Below are positions 57,549 to 64,000 of a stretch of 64,000 bases of DNA, one piece after another. The notes beneath the pieces are model-generated. The model was not told the DNA's origin. It did not search any database and was given only the letters and a program-made list of their open reading frames with translations. This DNA comes from CBDESN01 sp965242495. Its GTDB lineage: Bacteria; Pseudomonadota; Alphaproteobacteria; MPNO01. The position numbers and the translations under genes are program-made. Position 1 is the stretch's first letter. The number at the start of each line of letters is the position of its first letter. The stretch spans positions 1,116,001 to 1,180,000 of the forward strand of contig OZ251446.1 of assembly GCA_965242495.1 (NCBI GenBank), read 5' to 3'.

Positions 57549-58250
57549 CTATTTTTTCGCCAAGGACATGACGTGATCGACGATACCGTCGCCGCGCTCC
57601 AAGGACATCTCGAAGTCGCTCTCAAGACGTTTCATCAGGTGCTCGCCAGCTCCGGAACCGGTATTGCCCGTTGTGTAATGATCATTGACATGCACGTAAA
57701 CCCCGCAGCGTCCCTGATCGGCGATCGGGTTGGACGGTTCCACTATGACGTTGATCCGATCCTCGGGCGGCCTTCCTGCGATTTTGACCTGTGACATCCT
57801 CAGCGACGTCATGCCGCCGTGCTTGCCGTCCGGTTCGAGATCGCGTCCCCAGACGCCCCACGGTTTCACCGGCGCCAGTGTTCTGCCGATGCGATCCATT
57901 TCGGCGCGGTCCCGCACCGGAAAATGAACATCGCGGTTGATCGCGAACGCCCTGAGCGGCGTGTGAGGCAGGAGCTCCTTGAACACACGCACGACGAGAT
58001 CGCGTACACGGACATAAGGTGCCTGTGCGTTCTGTGCAAGGAAGCGATCAGTCGTGACCTCGACATCGAACCAATCGAACGCGAACGCGGCGACCTGCGG
58101 GTGGACGATCTTCACCTCCGCGCCGTCCGCGGCAGATTCCGGCAGAAGTCCATGCAGCGCGAACCATGCGGGCGTAAAAATCGCCGGGTTGAAATCGCCG
58201 GCCAGAACGACGCTCGCGCCGCCGATCTCCGGCTCGATCCGCAGTGTCAT
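57549..58250 (-). CDS. Island protein of unknown function (GDFNPAIF family)
   Basis: 233 aa. N-terminal IGGASVVLAGDFNPAIFTPA near residue 8 and WFALHGLLPESAADGAEVKI give a conserved head; KIVHPQVAAFAFDWFDVEVT and RFLAQNAQAPYVRVRDLVVR follow; near 120 is AFAINRDVHFPVRDRAEMDR; the C-terminus has NVIVEPSNPIADQGRCGVYV and HVNDHYTTGNT. No catalytic motif, membrane segment or Cys cluster is evident. The pattern of two related alpha/beta halves resembles proteins I have seen next to the beta-domain protein and MBL in other islands. The ATG overlaps the previous stop (ATGA). Confidence 0.7.
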   Translation of the reverse strand: MTLRIEPEIGGASVVLAGDFNPAIFTPAWFALHGLLPESAADGAEVKIVHPQVAAFAFDWFDVEVTTDRFLAQNAQAPYVRVRDLVVRVFKELLPHTPLRAFAINRDVHFPVRDRAEMDRIGRTLAPVKPWGVWGRDLEPDGKHGGMTSLRMSQVKIAGRPPEDRINVIVEPSNPIADQGRCGVYVHVNDHYTTGNTGSGAGEHLMKRLESDFEMSLERGDGIVDHVMSLAKK

Positions 58251-58774
58251 ATCCCTCTCCGCGCGGCGTCGGGGCCTCGCGCGGCGGCTCGCCGCGCCGT
58301 CCGCGCCTCGGTCAACAGGACGCGCAGCGCCGTCAGCACGCGGCGGGGACGCCTGCGATGCATCGCCATGCCGAGCCAGTACGCCGCCTCCTCGCGCCCC
58401 ATCGCCTCGATGCCGTCGGCCACCGCCCGCATGTTGTCGCGGCTGCGCATCGGCGCGAGTGTGCGAAACAACAGCCCGAGCGTCAAGGCGAGATCCTCGT
58501 CGAGCGCATAGCCGCGCGCCTTGTCGTCGGCGCGCAGGCCCGGCTTGACGCCGGATTGCGAAAGCCGCTTCAGCACCCGATGTTCGACCAGTTCGAAGTT
58601 GCGGCCGCGCAACCCCGCGATGCGATGCGCCGACGTCACCTGGGGCGTCGCCGCCGCGGGCAGCTGCCAGACTTCGTATTCGGCGTCCGCCGGCCCGTGA
58701 CGGCGCACCCGCAGCTCGTAGCGGGGCACCGACTCCGGCGTCTCGACCCGAACGACCCGTTCCGGCCGCGCCAT
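58247..58774 (-). CDS. Small helical island protein (DUF7680-like)
   Basis: 175 aa, tentatively of the DUF7680 family, which accompanies DUF499 proteins. A short beta-rich head (PRYELRVRRHGPADAEYEVW near 17, LPAAATPQVTSAHRIAGL) is followed by helices: FELVEHRVLKRLSQSGVKPG near 60, LALTLGLLFRTLAPMRSRDN near 95, RAVADGIEAMGREEAAYWLG near 118 and AMHRRRPRRVLTALRVLLTE near 140. It starts within the DUF499 stop (TGATG) and ends in an ATGA overlap, so it is produced in proportion to both neighbours. Function unknown; probably a partner of the ATPase. Confidence 0.7.
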   Translation of the reverse strand: MARPERVVRVETPESVPRYELRVRRHGPADAEYEVWQLPAAATPQVTSAHRIAGLRGRNFELVEHRVLKRLSQSGVKPGLRADDKARGYALDEDLALTLGLLFRTLAPMRSRDNMRAVADGIEAMGREEAAYWLGMAMHRRRPRRVLTALRVLLTEARTARRAAARGPDAARRGI

Positions 58775-61700
58775 CAGGCTTCCGCCTCCTCGGCCGTCGC
58801 CGACACGAAGGCGGACCCGCCGGCGAACCTGGCGAGGCGCTCGGTGAACTTCTCCGCAGCATCGCCCCGCATCGCCAGACCGTCCGCGAAGGCGAGCTCG
58901 AACCCCGCCTGGATCTCCCTGGACCCGGCGGCCCGCAGCTGCGGTTCGAGAAACTCCTTCACCGGCTGCGCGTCCGCCACCGGCCCCCGGAATTCGAGCA
59001 TGAACGAACCGCCGTCGCGGGTTTCGTAGCCGCCGGTCATGGTGACCGCCTTCTCCGCCCCCGACACGGCGCCGACGGCGCCGAGAAGACGGAAGGCGTC
59101 GCCCGCCTCGAACATGCGGATGGTCACCGTCGCGATCTTCTCGACCTTCTTCTCGCGCGCCTGCTCCCACAGCCGGGTCAGCGCTTCCCTGAGGACGCCT
59201 TCGGCGGCGAAGGACCCAAGCGACGGCTCCACGTCCGCGGGATGGCCGGGGAGCGGCATCTGCGCGTTCTCCAAGGCGCGGCTCCGGTCGCCGGGCGGCT
59301 TGTCCCCGGTTTCCGGCGCGCCCGCCGCATCCGGCTCCGGCTTCCGCTCCGGCCGCGGCCAGATGCCGGCTTCCTTCGCGAAGGCGGCGGTGAGGAGGAA
59401 GGCCTGCTCGTCGATCGCGATGGCGGCAGGCGGATCGCCCTGGCCGTACAGCAGCTCGCCGCGCCGGTAGACGTAGTCGCCCTGCTCGATGCCGCGCCGC
59501 ACGCCGCGGATGAAGATGTCGTCGCCGGACAGCATCGGCAAGGCCGGGTCGCGTCGGAACTCGTCGCGCAAAGCGAGCGTCGTCATCCGACCTTTCTTGA
59601 GCGGCGTCCGGTCGCGCACATAGGCCGGCGAATCCGGTTGATCCTCCGCCAGCCGCAGCTTTCCGAGGTCGCGCAGCGCCCGCACCACCTGCTGCTGGCC
59701 GGCGCCGGGACGATCCGACGTCGACTGGATGTCGATCGCCGAATGGGCGAGGTCGACGTCGCTCGTTCCGATCCGATTGCGCGACGGATAGAACAGGTGC
59801 CGATAGCATTGCTGGATGGCGAGGGCCAATTCCTGCTCGGAGCGCGACTCCAACTCGCGGATCTTCGCCTGCTGATGCTCGGCCAGATCGGCCAGACGCT
59901 CGGGCTTCTTCAGCTCCCGCAGGGCCAGACGACGGCGCGCCTTGCCGCGCATCTCCTCCTTGCGGGCTTCTTCGGCGACCGCGAACGCCAGATTGTTGCG
60001 CCAGACGCGCAAGGCGGAGCCCTCCGCCCCCTTGCGCGAATGGATGCGTTCGATGAGATCGGGCGCGCCGTCGACGGACCCGCCGACGGTCACGCCGTCA
60101 TAGGCCAGGACGATCAGCTTCGGCCGGCCGTCTCCGACCTCGTCGGGGACGTCGAACGGTCCGCCGGGAAACGGAACGGCATCGAAGACTCCGCCGTCGA
60201 ATATCTGGCGGATGCGGTCGTTGAGTTCGGCGCGCGTGTCGCCGGCATCGACGTGCTGCTCCTCGCGCCGGATGATCTGGCGCAGGTTGGCCTCGGCGAG
60301 GAACCGCATCGGCGCGCCGGGCCGGTCGTCGAGATAGGCGGATTCGGCGACGAATCTCTTGCGCGCCTCCTCGATGAAGCTCACGTCCGCCGCCGGGCAC
60401 AGGACCGAATAACGCAACCGCTCGGGCGAAAGACCCTTGAGCGGGTCGTTGAAGGCGAGCGTGTGCATGAAGATCGTGCGGGCGACATAGGCGGCGTAGG
60501 GCGGCAAGCCGGCGTGATGCGCGGCGTCGATCTCCTGCGCCAGCGCGTTCTTCCCGATCGGCCCGGCGGCGACGTCGCTGGTGATCGCCGGCTCGTAGGC
60601 GGTCTGCGCGAGGCGGGTGACGATCTCCCGGCGGATCGGCTCATGGCCCGGATCGACGTGGTGGAGGTGGATGGCGGTCGCGTCCGGCGGCCGCTCCGCC
60701 CACAGACGCGCGATGGTGCGCGCCAACAGGCGCAGCATCCCGCGCACCCGCTGGAAGCTGCCGAGCGTCGCCGTCTTGCCGGTCAGGGTCTCCAGCACCT
60801 CGGGATGGAGCGGATAGCTCGACCGGAAGGTCTCGGCGGTCCCGGCCCGCACGGCGTCGCCGACGAGCGAATCCCTGTTGGCCGCCCAGATCTCCCGGTA
60901 GGCGTCGACGGCGGGCGCGATTCCCGCCTCGTCGATGGAGTCGAACAGCCGGCGGCGGAGCACCTGGACGGTCTCGTCCTCCTCGGTGGGGTTCAGCAGC
61001 GTCGCCTTGCGCGCGGAGACGCTCTCCGCTTCCGCCATCCTGTCGGCGATGAACTGGTTTTCCTGGTCGTAGGCGTCGGTCGCCCGGCCGTCCTTGCCGA
61101 TCGCCAGGGTGTAGACCAGAGCGGCGCCGGGCGCGCTTTCCACCGCCTTGAACAGCGACGTGAGAAACGCGGTCAGCTGGTCCTGCGCATCCGCGATGCT
61201 TCGCACCTTGCGCAGATAGACCGATAGCTCGTCGAGCAGGATCAACGCCGGTTCGCCGCCGAACAGCTCGCGCAAGGTCTCGGCCCCGGGGGCGATACGG
61301 CGTTCGTCGCTGTTGCGAATCCGCGCATACCCGGCTTCGCCTGCAAGGGCGTAGGCGATCTCGCCCCAGGGGGTATAAGCCAGCACGCTTTCGCCCATCC
61401 GCCTGCCGTTGGCCGGGTCGGCGTTCTCGCCGTCGAAGGCGGCGACCCGGGCGGGGCGTCGCGGGACGAGGGACGGATCGACGAACTCCCCGACGTTCGG
61501 CGCGCCCTTCATGCCCCGCGCGGCATGGGCGAGCGCGATCAACCCATGGGTCTTGCCGCCGCCGTAGGAGGTATCGAGCCGGAAGATCGGCGCGACCTCG
61601 CCGCCGGCGCCGGTCAGCCGGCGGCAAACGTTGGCGAGCAACTCCCTGATCCCCCTCGTGGGGTAGGTGTTGGCGAAGAAACGGACCGGATCGAGATATT

Positions 61701-61821
61701 CGCCGCTTCCCTCGCCGACGACGACCTGGGCCAAATCCGCCGCGAAGTCGGCCTCGGCGATCGCCCCTTCGAGGACGTCCCGCCGCGGCCGGCAGGTGTC
61801 GTAGATCGCAGGAACCGTCAT
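58774..61821 (-). CDS. DUF499 ATPase (defence-associated)
   Basis: 1015-aa P-loop ATPase of the DUF499 class, related to PglY/BrxC-type proteins of anti-phage systems. Head CRPRRDVLEGAIAEADFAAD near residue 10 and PVRFFANTYPTRGIRELLAN near 45; Walker A RLDTSYGGGKTHGLIALAHA at 81-100; Walker B ALILLDELSVYLRK at 192-205; a following large helical region with LNPTEEDETVQVLRRRLFDS and, near the C-terminus, a separate alpha/beta domain (TVTIRMFEAGDAFRLLGAVG near 910, GSFMLEFRGPVADAQPVKEF). GGAG lies eight bases before the ATG. First gene of the defence-like run, 31 bases after the riboflavin-kinase-like gene. Confidence 0.92.
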   Translation of the reverse strand: MTVPAIYDTCRPRRDVLEGAIAEADFAADLAQVVVGEGSGEYLDPVRFFANTYPTRGIRELLANVCRRLTGAGGEVAPIFRLDTSYGGGKTHGLIALAHAARGMKGAPNVGEFVDPSLVPRRPARVAAFDGENADPANGRRMGESVLAYTPWGEIAYALAGEAGYARIRNSDERRIAPGAETLRELFGGEPALILLDELSVYLRKVRSIADAQDQLTAFLTSLFKAVESAPGAALVYTLAIGKDGRATDAYDQENQFIADRMAEAESVSARKATLLNPTEEDETVQVLRRRLFDSIDEAGIAPAVDAYREIWAANRDSLVGDAVRAGTAETFRSSYPLHPEVLETLTGKTATLGSFQRVRGMLRLLARTIARLWAERPPDATAIHLHHVDPGHEPIRREIVTRLAQTAYEPAITSDVAAGPIGKNALAQEIDAAHHAGLPPYAAYVARTIFMHTLAFNDPLKGLSPERLRYSVLCPAADVSFIEEARKRFVAESAYLDDRPGAPMRFLAEANLRQIIRREEQHVDAGDTRAELNDRIRQIFDGGVFDAVPFPGGPFDVPDEVGDGRPKLIVLAYDGVTVGGSVDGAPDLIERIHSRKGAEGSALRVWRNNLAFAVAEEARKEEMRGKARRRLALRELKKPERLADLAEHQQAKIRELESRSEQELALAIQQCYRHLFYPSRNRIGTSDVDLAHSAIDIQSTSDRPGAGQQQVVRALRDLGKLRLAEDQPDSPAYVRDRTPLKKGRMTTLALRDEFRRDPALPMLSGDDIFIRGVRRGIEQGDYVYRRGELLYGQGDPPAAIAIDEQAFLLTAAFAKEAGIWPRPERKPEPDAAGAPETGDKPPGDRSRALENAQMPLPGHPADVEPSLGSFAAEGVLREALTRLWEQAREKKVEKIATVTIRMFEAGDAFRLLGAVGAVSGAEKAVTMTGGYETRDGGSFMLEFRGPVADAQPVKEFLEPQLRAAGSREIQAGFELAFADGLAMRGDAAEKFTERLARFAGGSAFVSATAEEAEA

Positions 61822-61852
61822 GTCGCCCGCTCCTTCGCGCCGCCCATCGGCC

Positions 61853-62269
61853 CTACGCCCCCGCGACCTCCAGCGAAACCGGGTCGCCGTCTTCGAGGGC
61901 GAGGGCGTCGCGGACGCCGACCGCGGCGATGACTTCGACCTGGGCCGGCGGGTAGTCCGGCGTGTCGGGAAGAACGATGGCGCCCTCGATCCGTCCGGCG
62001 ATGCGGACCGGGTAGCAGCGGCCGTCGCAGTCATGCGGGCCGGCGCCCGGATTCTCGATCGCGACGCCCGGCCGGCGCTTGAGCCGGACCCACAGCGCGA
62101 CCGCGTCCGGGTCGTCGATCACGACGTTGACCGTGCCGGGGTAGGGGTCGATCCCCAACTTGTCGACGAACTGGCGCCGCGCCCAGTCGAGCCGGGTGAA
62201 GACCCGGCCCTGGCCGATCCCGCTGGCCAGCCGCCCGCGCAGCAGCCCGCCGCCGGGGCTACGGCTCAT
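61853..62269 (-). CDS. CTP-dependent riboflavin kinase-like (DUF120) protein
   Basis: 138-aa protein of the DUF120/RibK family, first characterised in archaea, where it makes FMN from riboflavin with CTP. Family stretches: GRLASGIGQGRVFTRLDWAR near residue 12, QFVDKLGIDPYPGTVNVVID near 31, CDGRCYPVRIAGRIEGAIVL near 76 and VIAAVGVRDALALEDGDPVS near 112. The normal bacterial enzyme is RibF. The ATG overlaps the FAH-gene stop (ATGA). It could supply FMN for a flavin enzyme or bind another ligand. It belongs to the metabolic side of the junction rather than the island (inference). Confidence 0.82.
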   Translation of the reverse strand: MSRSPGGGLLRGRLASGIGQGRVFTRLDWARRQFVDKLGIDPYPGTVNVVIDDPDAVALWVRLKRRPGVAIENPGAGPHDCDGRCYPVRIAGRIEGAIVLPDTPDYPPAQVEVIAAVGVRDALALEDGDPVSLEVAGA

Positions 62270-63120
62270 GCGGCGCGGACGGGAACGTCCATCGTCCCGA
62301 TCCGATCCACCCAGCAGCGCATCACGTCGCCCGGCTTCACCGGACCCACCCCTTCGGGCGTGCCGGTCATGATCACGTCGCCGGGATACAGCGTATAGAA
62401 GGCCGAGCCGTATTCGATCAGCCGCCGGACGTCGAAGATCAGCAGGCCGGTGTTGGACTGCTGGCGCGTCTCGCCGTTGACCGCGATCGAGAAATCGAGA
62501 TCGTCGGGGTCGTCGATCTCGTCCGCGGTCACCAGCCACGGCCCCAGTACGGAATAGGAATCGATCGCCTTGCGGAGGCTCCGCTCCTCGGTACCGCGCA
62601 CGGTCATGTCCAACCCGATGGCGTAGCCGGCGACGTGGTCGAGGGCGCGCTCGCGCGGGATGTCCTTGCCCGCCTTGCCGATGACGACGGACACCTCGAC
62701 CTCGTGGTCGTTGCGCCGGTCGGGGAAGCGCAGCGCCACGCCCTCGGACGGCCCGACCGGAACCGGGTTCTTGAGGAACAGGCCGTATTCGTCGATGGTC
62801 TTGATCTCGCGGCCGAAGCTCACCCCCTGGTCGGCGACCGACTCCTCCTTGTGGGCGAGATAGTTGACCGGCGCCCCGATCACCTTGGTCGGGTTGGCGA
62901 CCGGGCTCGCCAACGCCGCCTCGGCGAGGGCGAGGCGCGGCGCGCGCGGAGCCAGTCGCTCGATCTCGGCCCGCACCGCGTCCAGATTGGCGATCAGCCG
63001 GTCGCCATGGGGCGCCGGCCAGCGCAGCGGCGGGAGCGCGTCCAGGGCCGCGGTCACGTCGGCGACCTGGTCGTCCGCGACCAGACCGAGCCGGTCCCGG
63101 TTGAAACGGCAAATCTTCAT
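62266..63120 (-). CDS. Fumarylacetoacetate hydrolase family protein
   Basis: FAH-superfamily enzyme, 284 aa, strongly similar to the gene at 44263-45066 on the other side of the island. ICRFNRDRLGLVADDQVADV at the N-terminus, ASPVANPTKVIGAPVNYLAH near 72, FPDRRNDHEVEVSVVIGKAG near 130 with the Glu pair of the metal site, GYAIGLDMTVRGTEERSLRK near 160 and FYTLYPGDVIMTGTPEGVGP near 242. GGAGG lies six bases before the ATG at 63120. It begins the minus-strand run FAH-DUF120-DUF499 and may drive island expression from its promoter in 63121-63242. Confidence 0.9.
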   Translation of the reverse strand: MKICRFNRDRLGLVADDQVADVTAALDALPPLRWPAPHGDRLIANLDAVRAEIERLAPRAPRLALAEAALASPVANPTKVIGAPVNYLAHKEESVADQGVSFGREIKTIDEYGLFLKNPVPVGPSEGVALRFPDRRNDHEVEVSVVIGKAGKDIPRERALDHVAGYAIGLDMTVRGTEERSLRKAIDSYSVLGPWLVTADEIDDPDDLDFSIAVNGETRQQSNTGLLIFDVRRLIEYGSAFYTLYPGDVIMTGTPEGVGPVKPGDVMRCWVDRIGTMDVPVRAA

Positions 63121-63206
63121 CCCTCGCCTCCCCGACGCCCCGCGGCGCGCCCACCGCGCCCGGGCCAAGGAATGGCATCGCCCGCCCCGGCGGTCCAGGA
63201 AAACTT

Positions 63207-63234
63207 GCCCCCGGCGCGAGGCGCTGTACAATGG
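63207..63234 (+). promoter_or_regulatory. Promoter of tRNA-Gly
   Basis: TTGCCC (63207-63212), 16 bases, TACAAT (63229-63234); transcription would start about one or two bases before the tRNA at 63243. Confidence 0.6.
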
Positions 63235-63242
63235 CGGGCGAA

Positions 63243-63317
63243 GCGGGTGTAGTTCAGCGGTAGAACGTCAGCTTCCCAAGCTGGATGTCAGGGGTTCGAC
63301 TCCCCTCACCCGCTCCA
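63243..63317 (+). tRNA. tRNA-Gly (anticodon CCC)
   Basis: Complete cloverleaf: acceptor GCGGGTG/CACCCGC (7 bp), D-arm with AGTTCAGCGGTAGAA, anticodon stem TCAGC/GCTGG around loop TTCCCAA (anticodon CCC, reads GGG), T-arm AGGGGTTCGACTCCCCT, discriminator T and encoded CCA at 63315-63317. It lies just beyond the FAH gene, close to the outer end of the defence-like island. Confidence 0.95.
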
Positions 63318-63349
63318 GATCCCATACCGACAGCGGAGGCGGGCGGAGG

Positions 63350-64000
63350 ATGAAAGCCGCATACTTCGACCGGCATGGCGGACCGGACGTGCTGAAATAC
63401 GGCGACCTGCCGGATCCCGCCGCGGGGCCGGGCGAGGTCGTCGTCGACATCCACGCGGCGAGCGTCAACGGGGCGGACTGGAAGGTCCGGGCCGGCGAAT
63501 ACAGCCAGGTCGCCGAGTTCCCCTACGTCCCGGGGCGGGACTTCTCGGGCGTCGTCGCCGCCGTCGGCGATGGCGTGAGCGATCTGCGGCCCGGCGACCC
63601 GGTGTTCGGCGTCTGCCAGGTGGGCCAGGAAGGCGCCTACGCCGAGAAGATCGCGATCGACTCCGCGATCGTGGCCCGCAAGCCCGACGGCGCCTCCCAC
63701 GCCGACATGGCGGCGCTCGCCCTCGCCGGGCTCACGGCGTTGGTCTCGATCGAGGACACGCTGGCGTTGCGTCCCGGCGAGAAGATCCTGATCCAGGGCG
63801 GCGCCGGCGGCGTCGCGGGTTTCGCCATCGAACTCGCCAAGCATATCGGCGCCCATGTGGTCACGACCGCGAGCGCCGCCAACCACGACTATCTGCGCGG
63901 GCTCGGGGCCGACGAGATCGTCGATTACAACGCCCGGGACTTCGCCGAGGCCGTGTCGGGTTGCGACGCCGTGTTCGAGACGGTGGGAGGCGACGTGGCC
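63350..64000 (+). CDS. Quinone oxidoreductase/MDR-family dehydrogenase (3' end outside window)
   Basis: NADPH-dependent quinone oxidoreductase-like protein of the medium-chain dehydrogenase/reductase superfamily, 217 codons visible. It begins MKAAYFDRHGGPDVLKYGDL, with AASVNGADWKVRAGEY near residue 38, VPGRDFSGVVAAVGDGV near 60 and the nucleotide-binding motif ILIQGGAGGVAGFAIELAKH near 146. No zinc-ligand pattern of alcohol dehydrogenases is present (Cys-His-Glu absent), as in zinc-free quinone reductases. It starts 33 bases after the tRNA and may be cotranscribed with it. The C-terminus lies beyond the window. Confidence 0.87.
   Translation, partial: MKAAYFDRHGGPDVLKYGDLPDPAAGPGEVVVDIHAASVNGADWKVRAGEYSQVAEFPYVPGRDFSGVVAAVGDGVSDLRPGDPVFGVCQVGQEGAYAEKIAIDSAIVARKPDGASHADMAALALAGLTALVSIEDTLALRPGEKILIQGGAGGVAGFAIELAKHIGAHVVTTASAANHDYLRGLGADEIVDYNARDFAEAVSGCDAVFETVGGDVA

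Noticed and set aside
45063..63317. Island as an integrated prophage or ICE
   Set aside because: No integrase, transposase, structural, conjugation or replication gene and no clear flanking direct repeat were found.

Overview
The window looks like part of the chromosome of a high-GC alphaproteobacterium, most likely Rhodospirillales-like. The evidence is the very GC-rich codon use, dapA next to smpB, many Liv-type ABC and TRAP uptake genes, and catabolic gene families typical of that group. No plasmid, phage, integrase or transposase gene was found. About 59 genes are supported, plus one tRNA-Gly(CCC). Overlapping stop/start codons are common and some genes start with GTG or TTG.

Bases 1-44 kb are mostly uptake and catabolism of organic acids and aromatic or N-heterocyclic compounds. 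0-10 kb: a Liv-type binding protein, a fumarylacetoacetate-hydrolase (FAH) family enzyme, a two-subunit Rieske ring-hydroxylating oxygenase, an enamidase-like amidohydrolase, an AA_synth protein, a TRAP binding protein, a carboxymuconolactone-decarboxylase-like protein and a class III aminotransferase. 10-17 kb: a second TRAP binding protein, DctM/DctQ, a heme-oxygenase-fold protein, an unpaired HyuB and a branched-chain aminotransferase. 17-28 kb is one long minus-strand run: LivK-LivH-LivM-LivG-LivF-TusA-M24 protein-E1alpha-E1beta-E2-dehydrogenase-reductive-dehalogenase-like protein. 28-35 kb: duplicated small coiled-coil genes, SMP-30, UbiD, a DUF1640-like coiled-coil protein, an arylsulfotransferase-like protein, a CoA-ester lyase and another FAH enzyme. 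35-44 kb: epimerase, VanX-like dipeptidase, smpB, dapA, haloacid dehalogenase, hydrolase, threonine-dehydratase-like enzyme, Rieske ferredoxin, a small unknown protein, an amidohydrolase and a GFA protein.

Bases 45.06-61.82 kb are a compact minus-strand defence-like island. In transcription order it encodes a DUF499 ATPase, a small DUF7680-like protein, two uncharacterised proteins, a metallo-beta-lactamase-fold hydrolase, then (behind its own promoter and a 41-bp dyad) an AAA ATPase, an AAA ATPase with nine near-identical 43-residue TPR units, a DUF1156 DNA methyltransferase and a PLD-SNF2 helicase. DUF499, DUF1156 and PLD-helicase are hallmark partners in prokaryotic anti-phage clusters; the rest of the set is unusual. 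The island sits between two paralogous FAH genes, and the helicase stop codon overlaps the GTG start of one of them.

The main non-coding discovery is a modular intergenic element present twice (about 4255-4790 and 32286-32750). Each copy has a strong sigma-70-type promoter with an internal ACAC/GTGT dyad, a TGCAATC-GAA-GATTGCA palindrome, a conserved block of about 130 bp with GAAA/GCAGG runs on the minus strand, and a second copy of the palindrome, in the same order and orientation with variable spacers.
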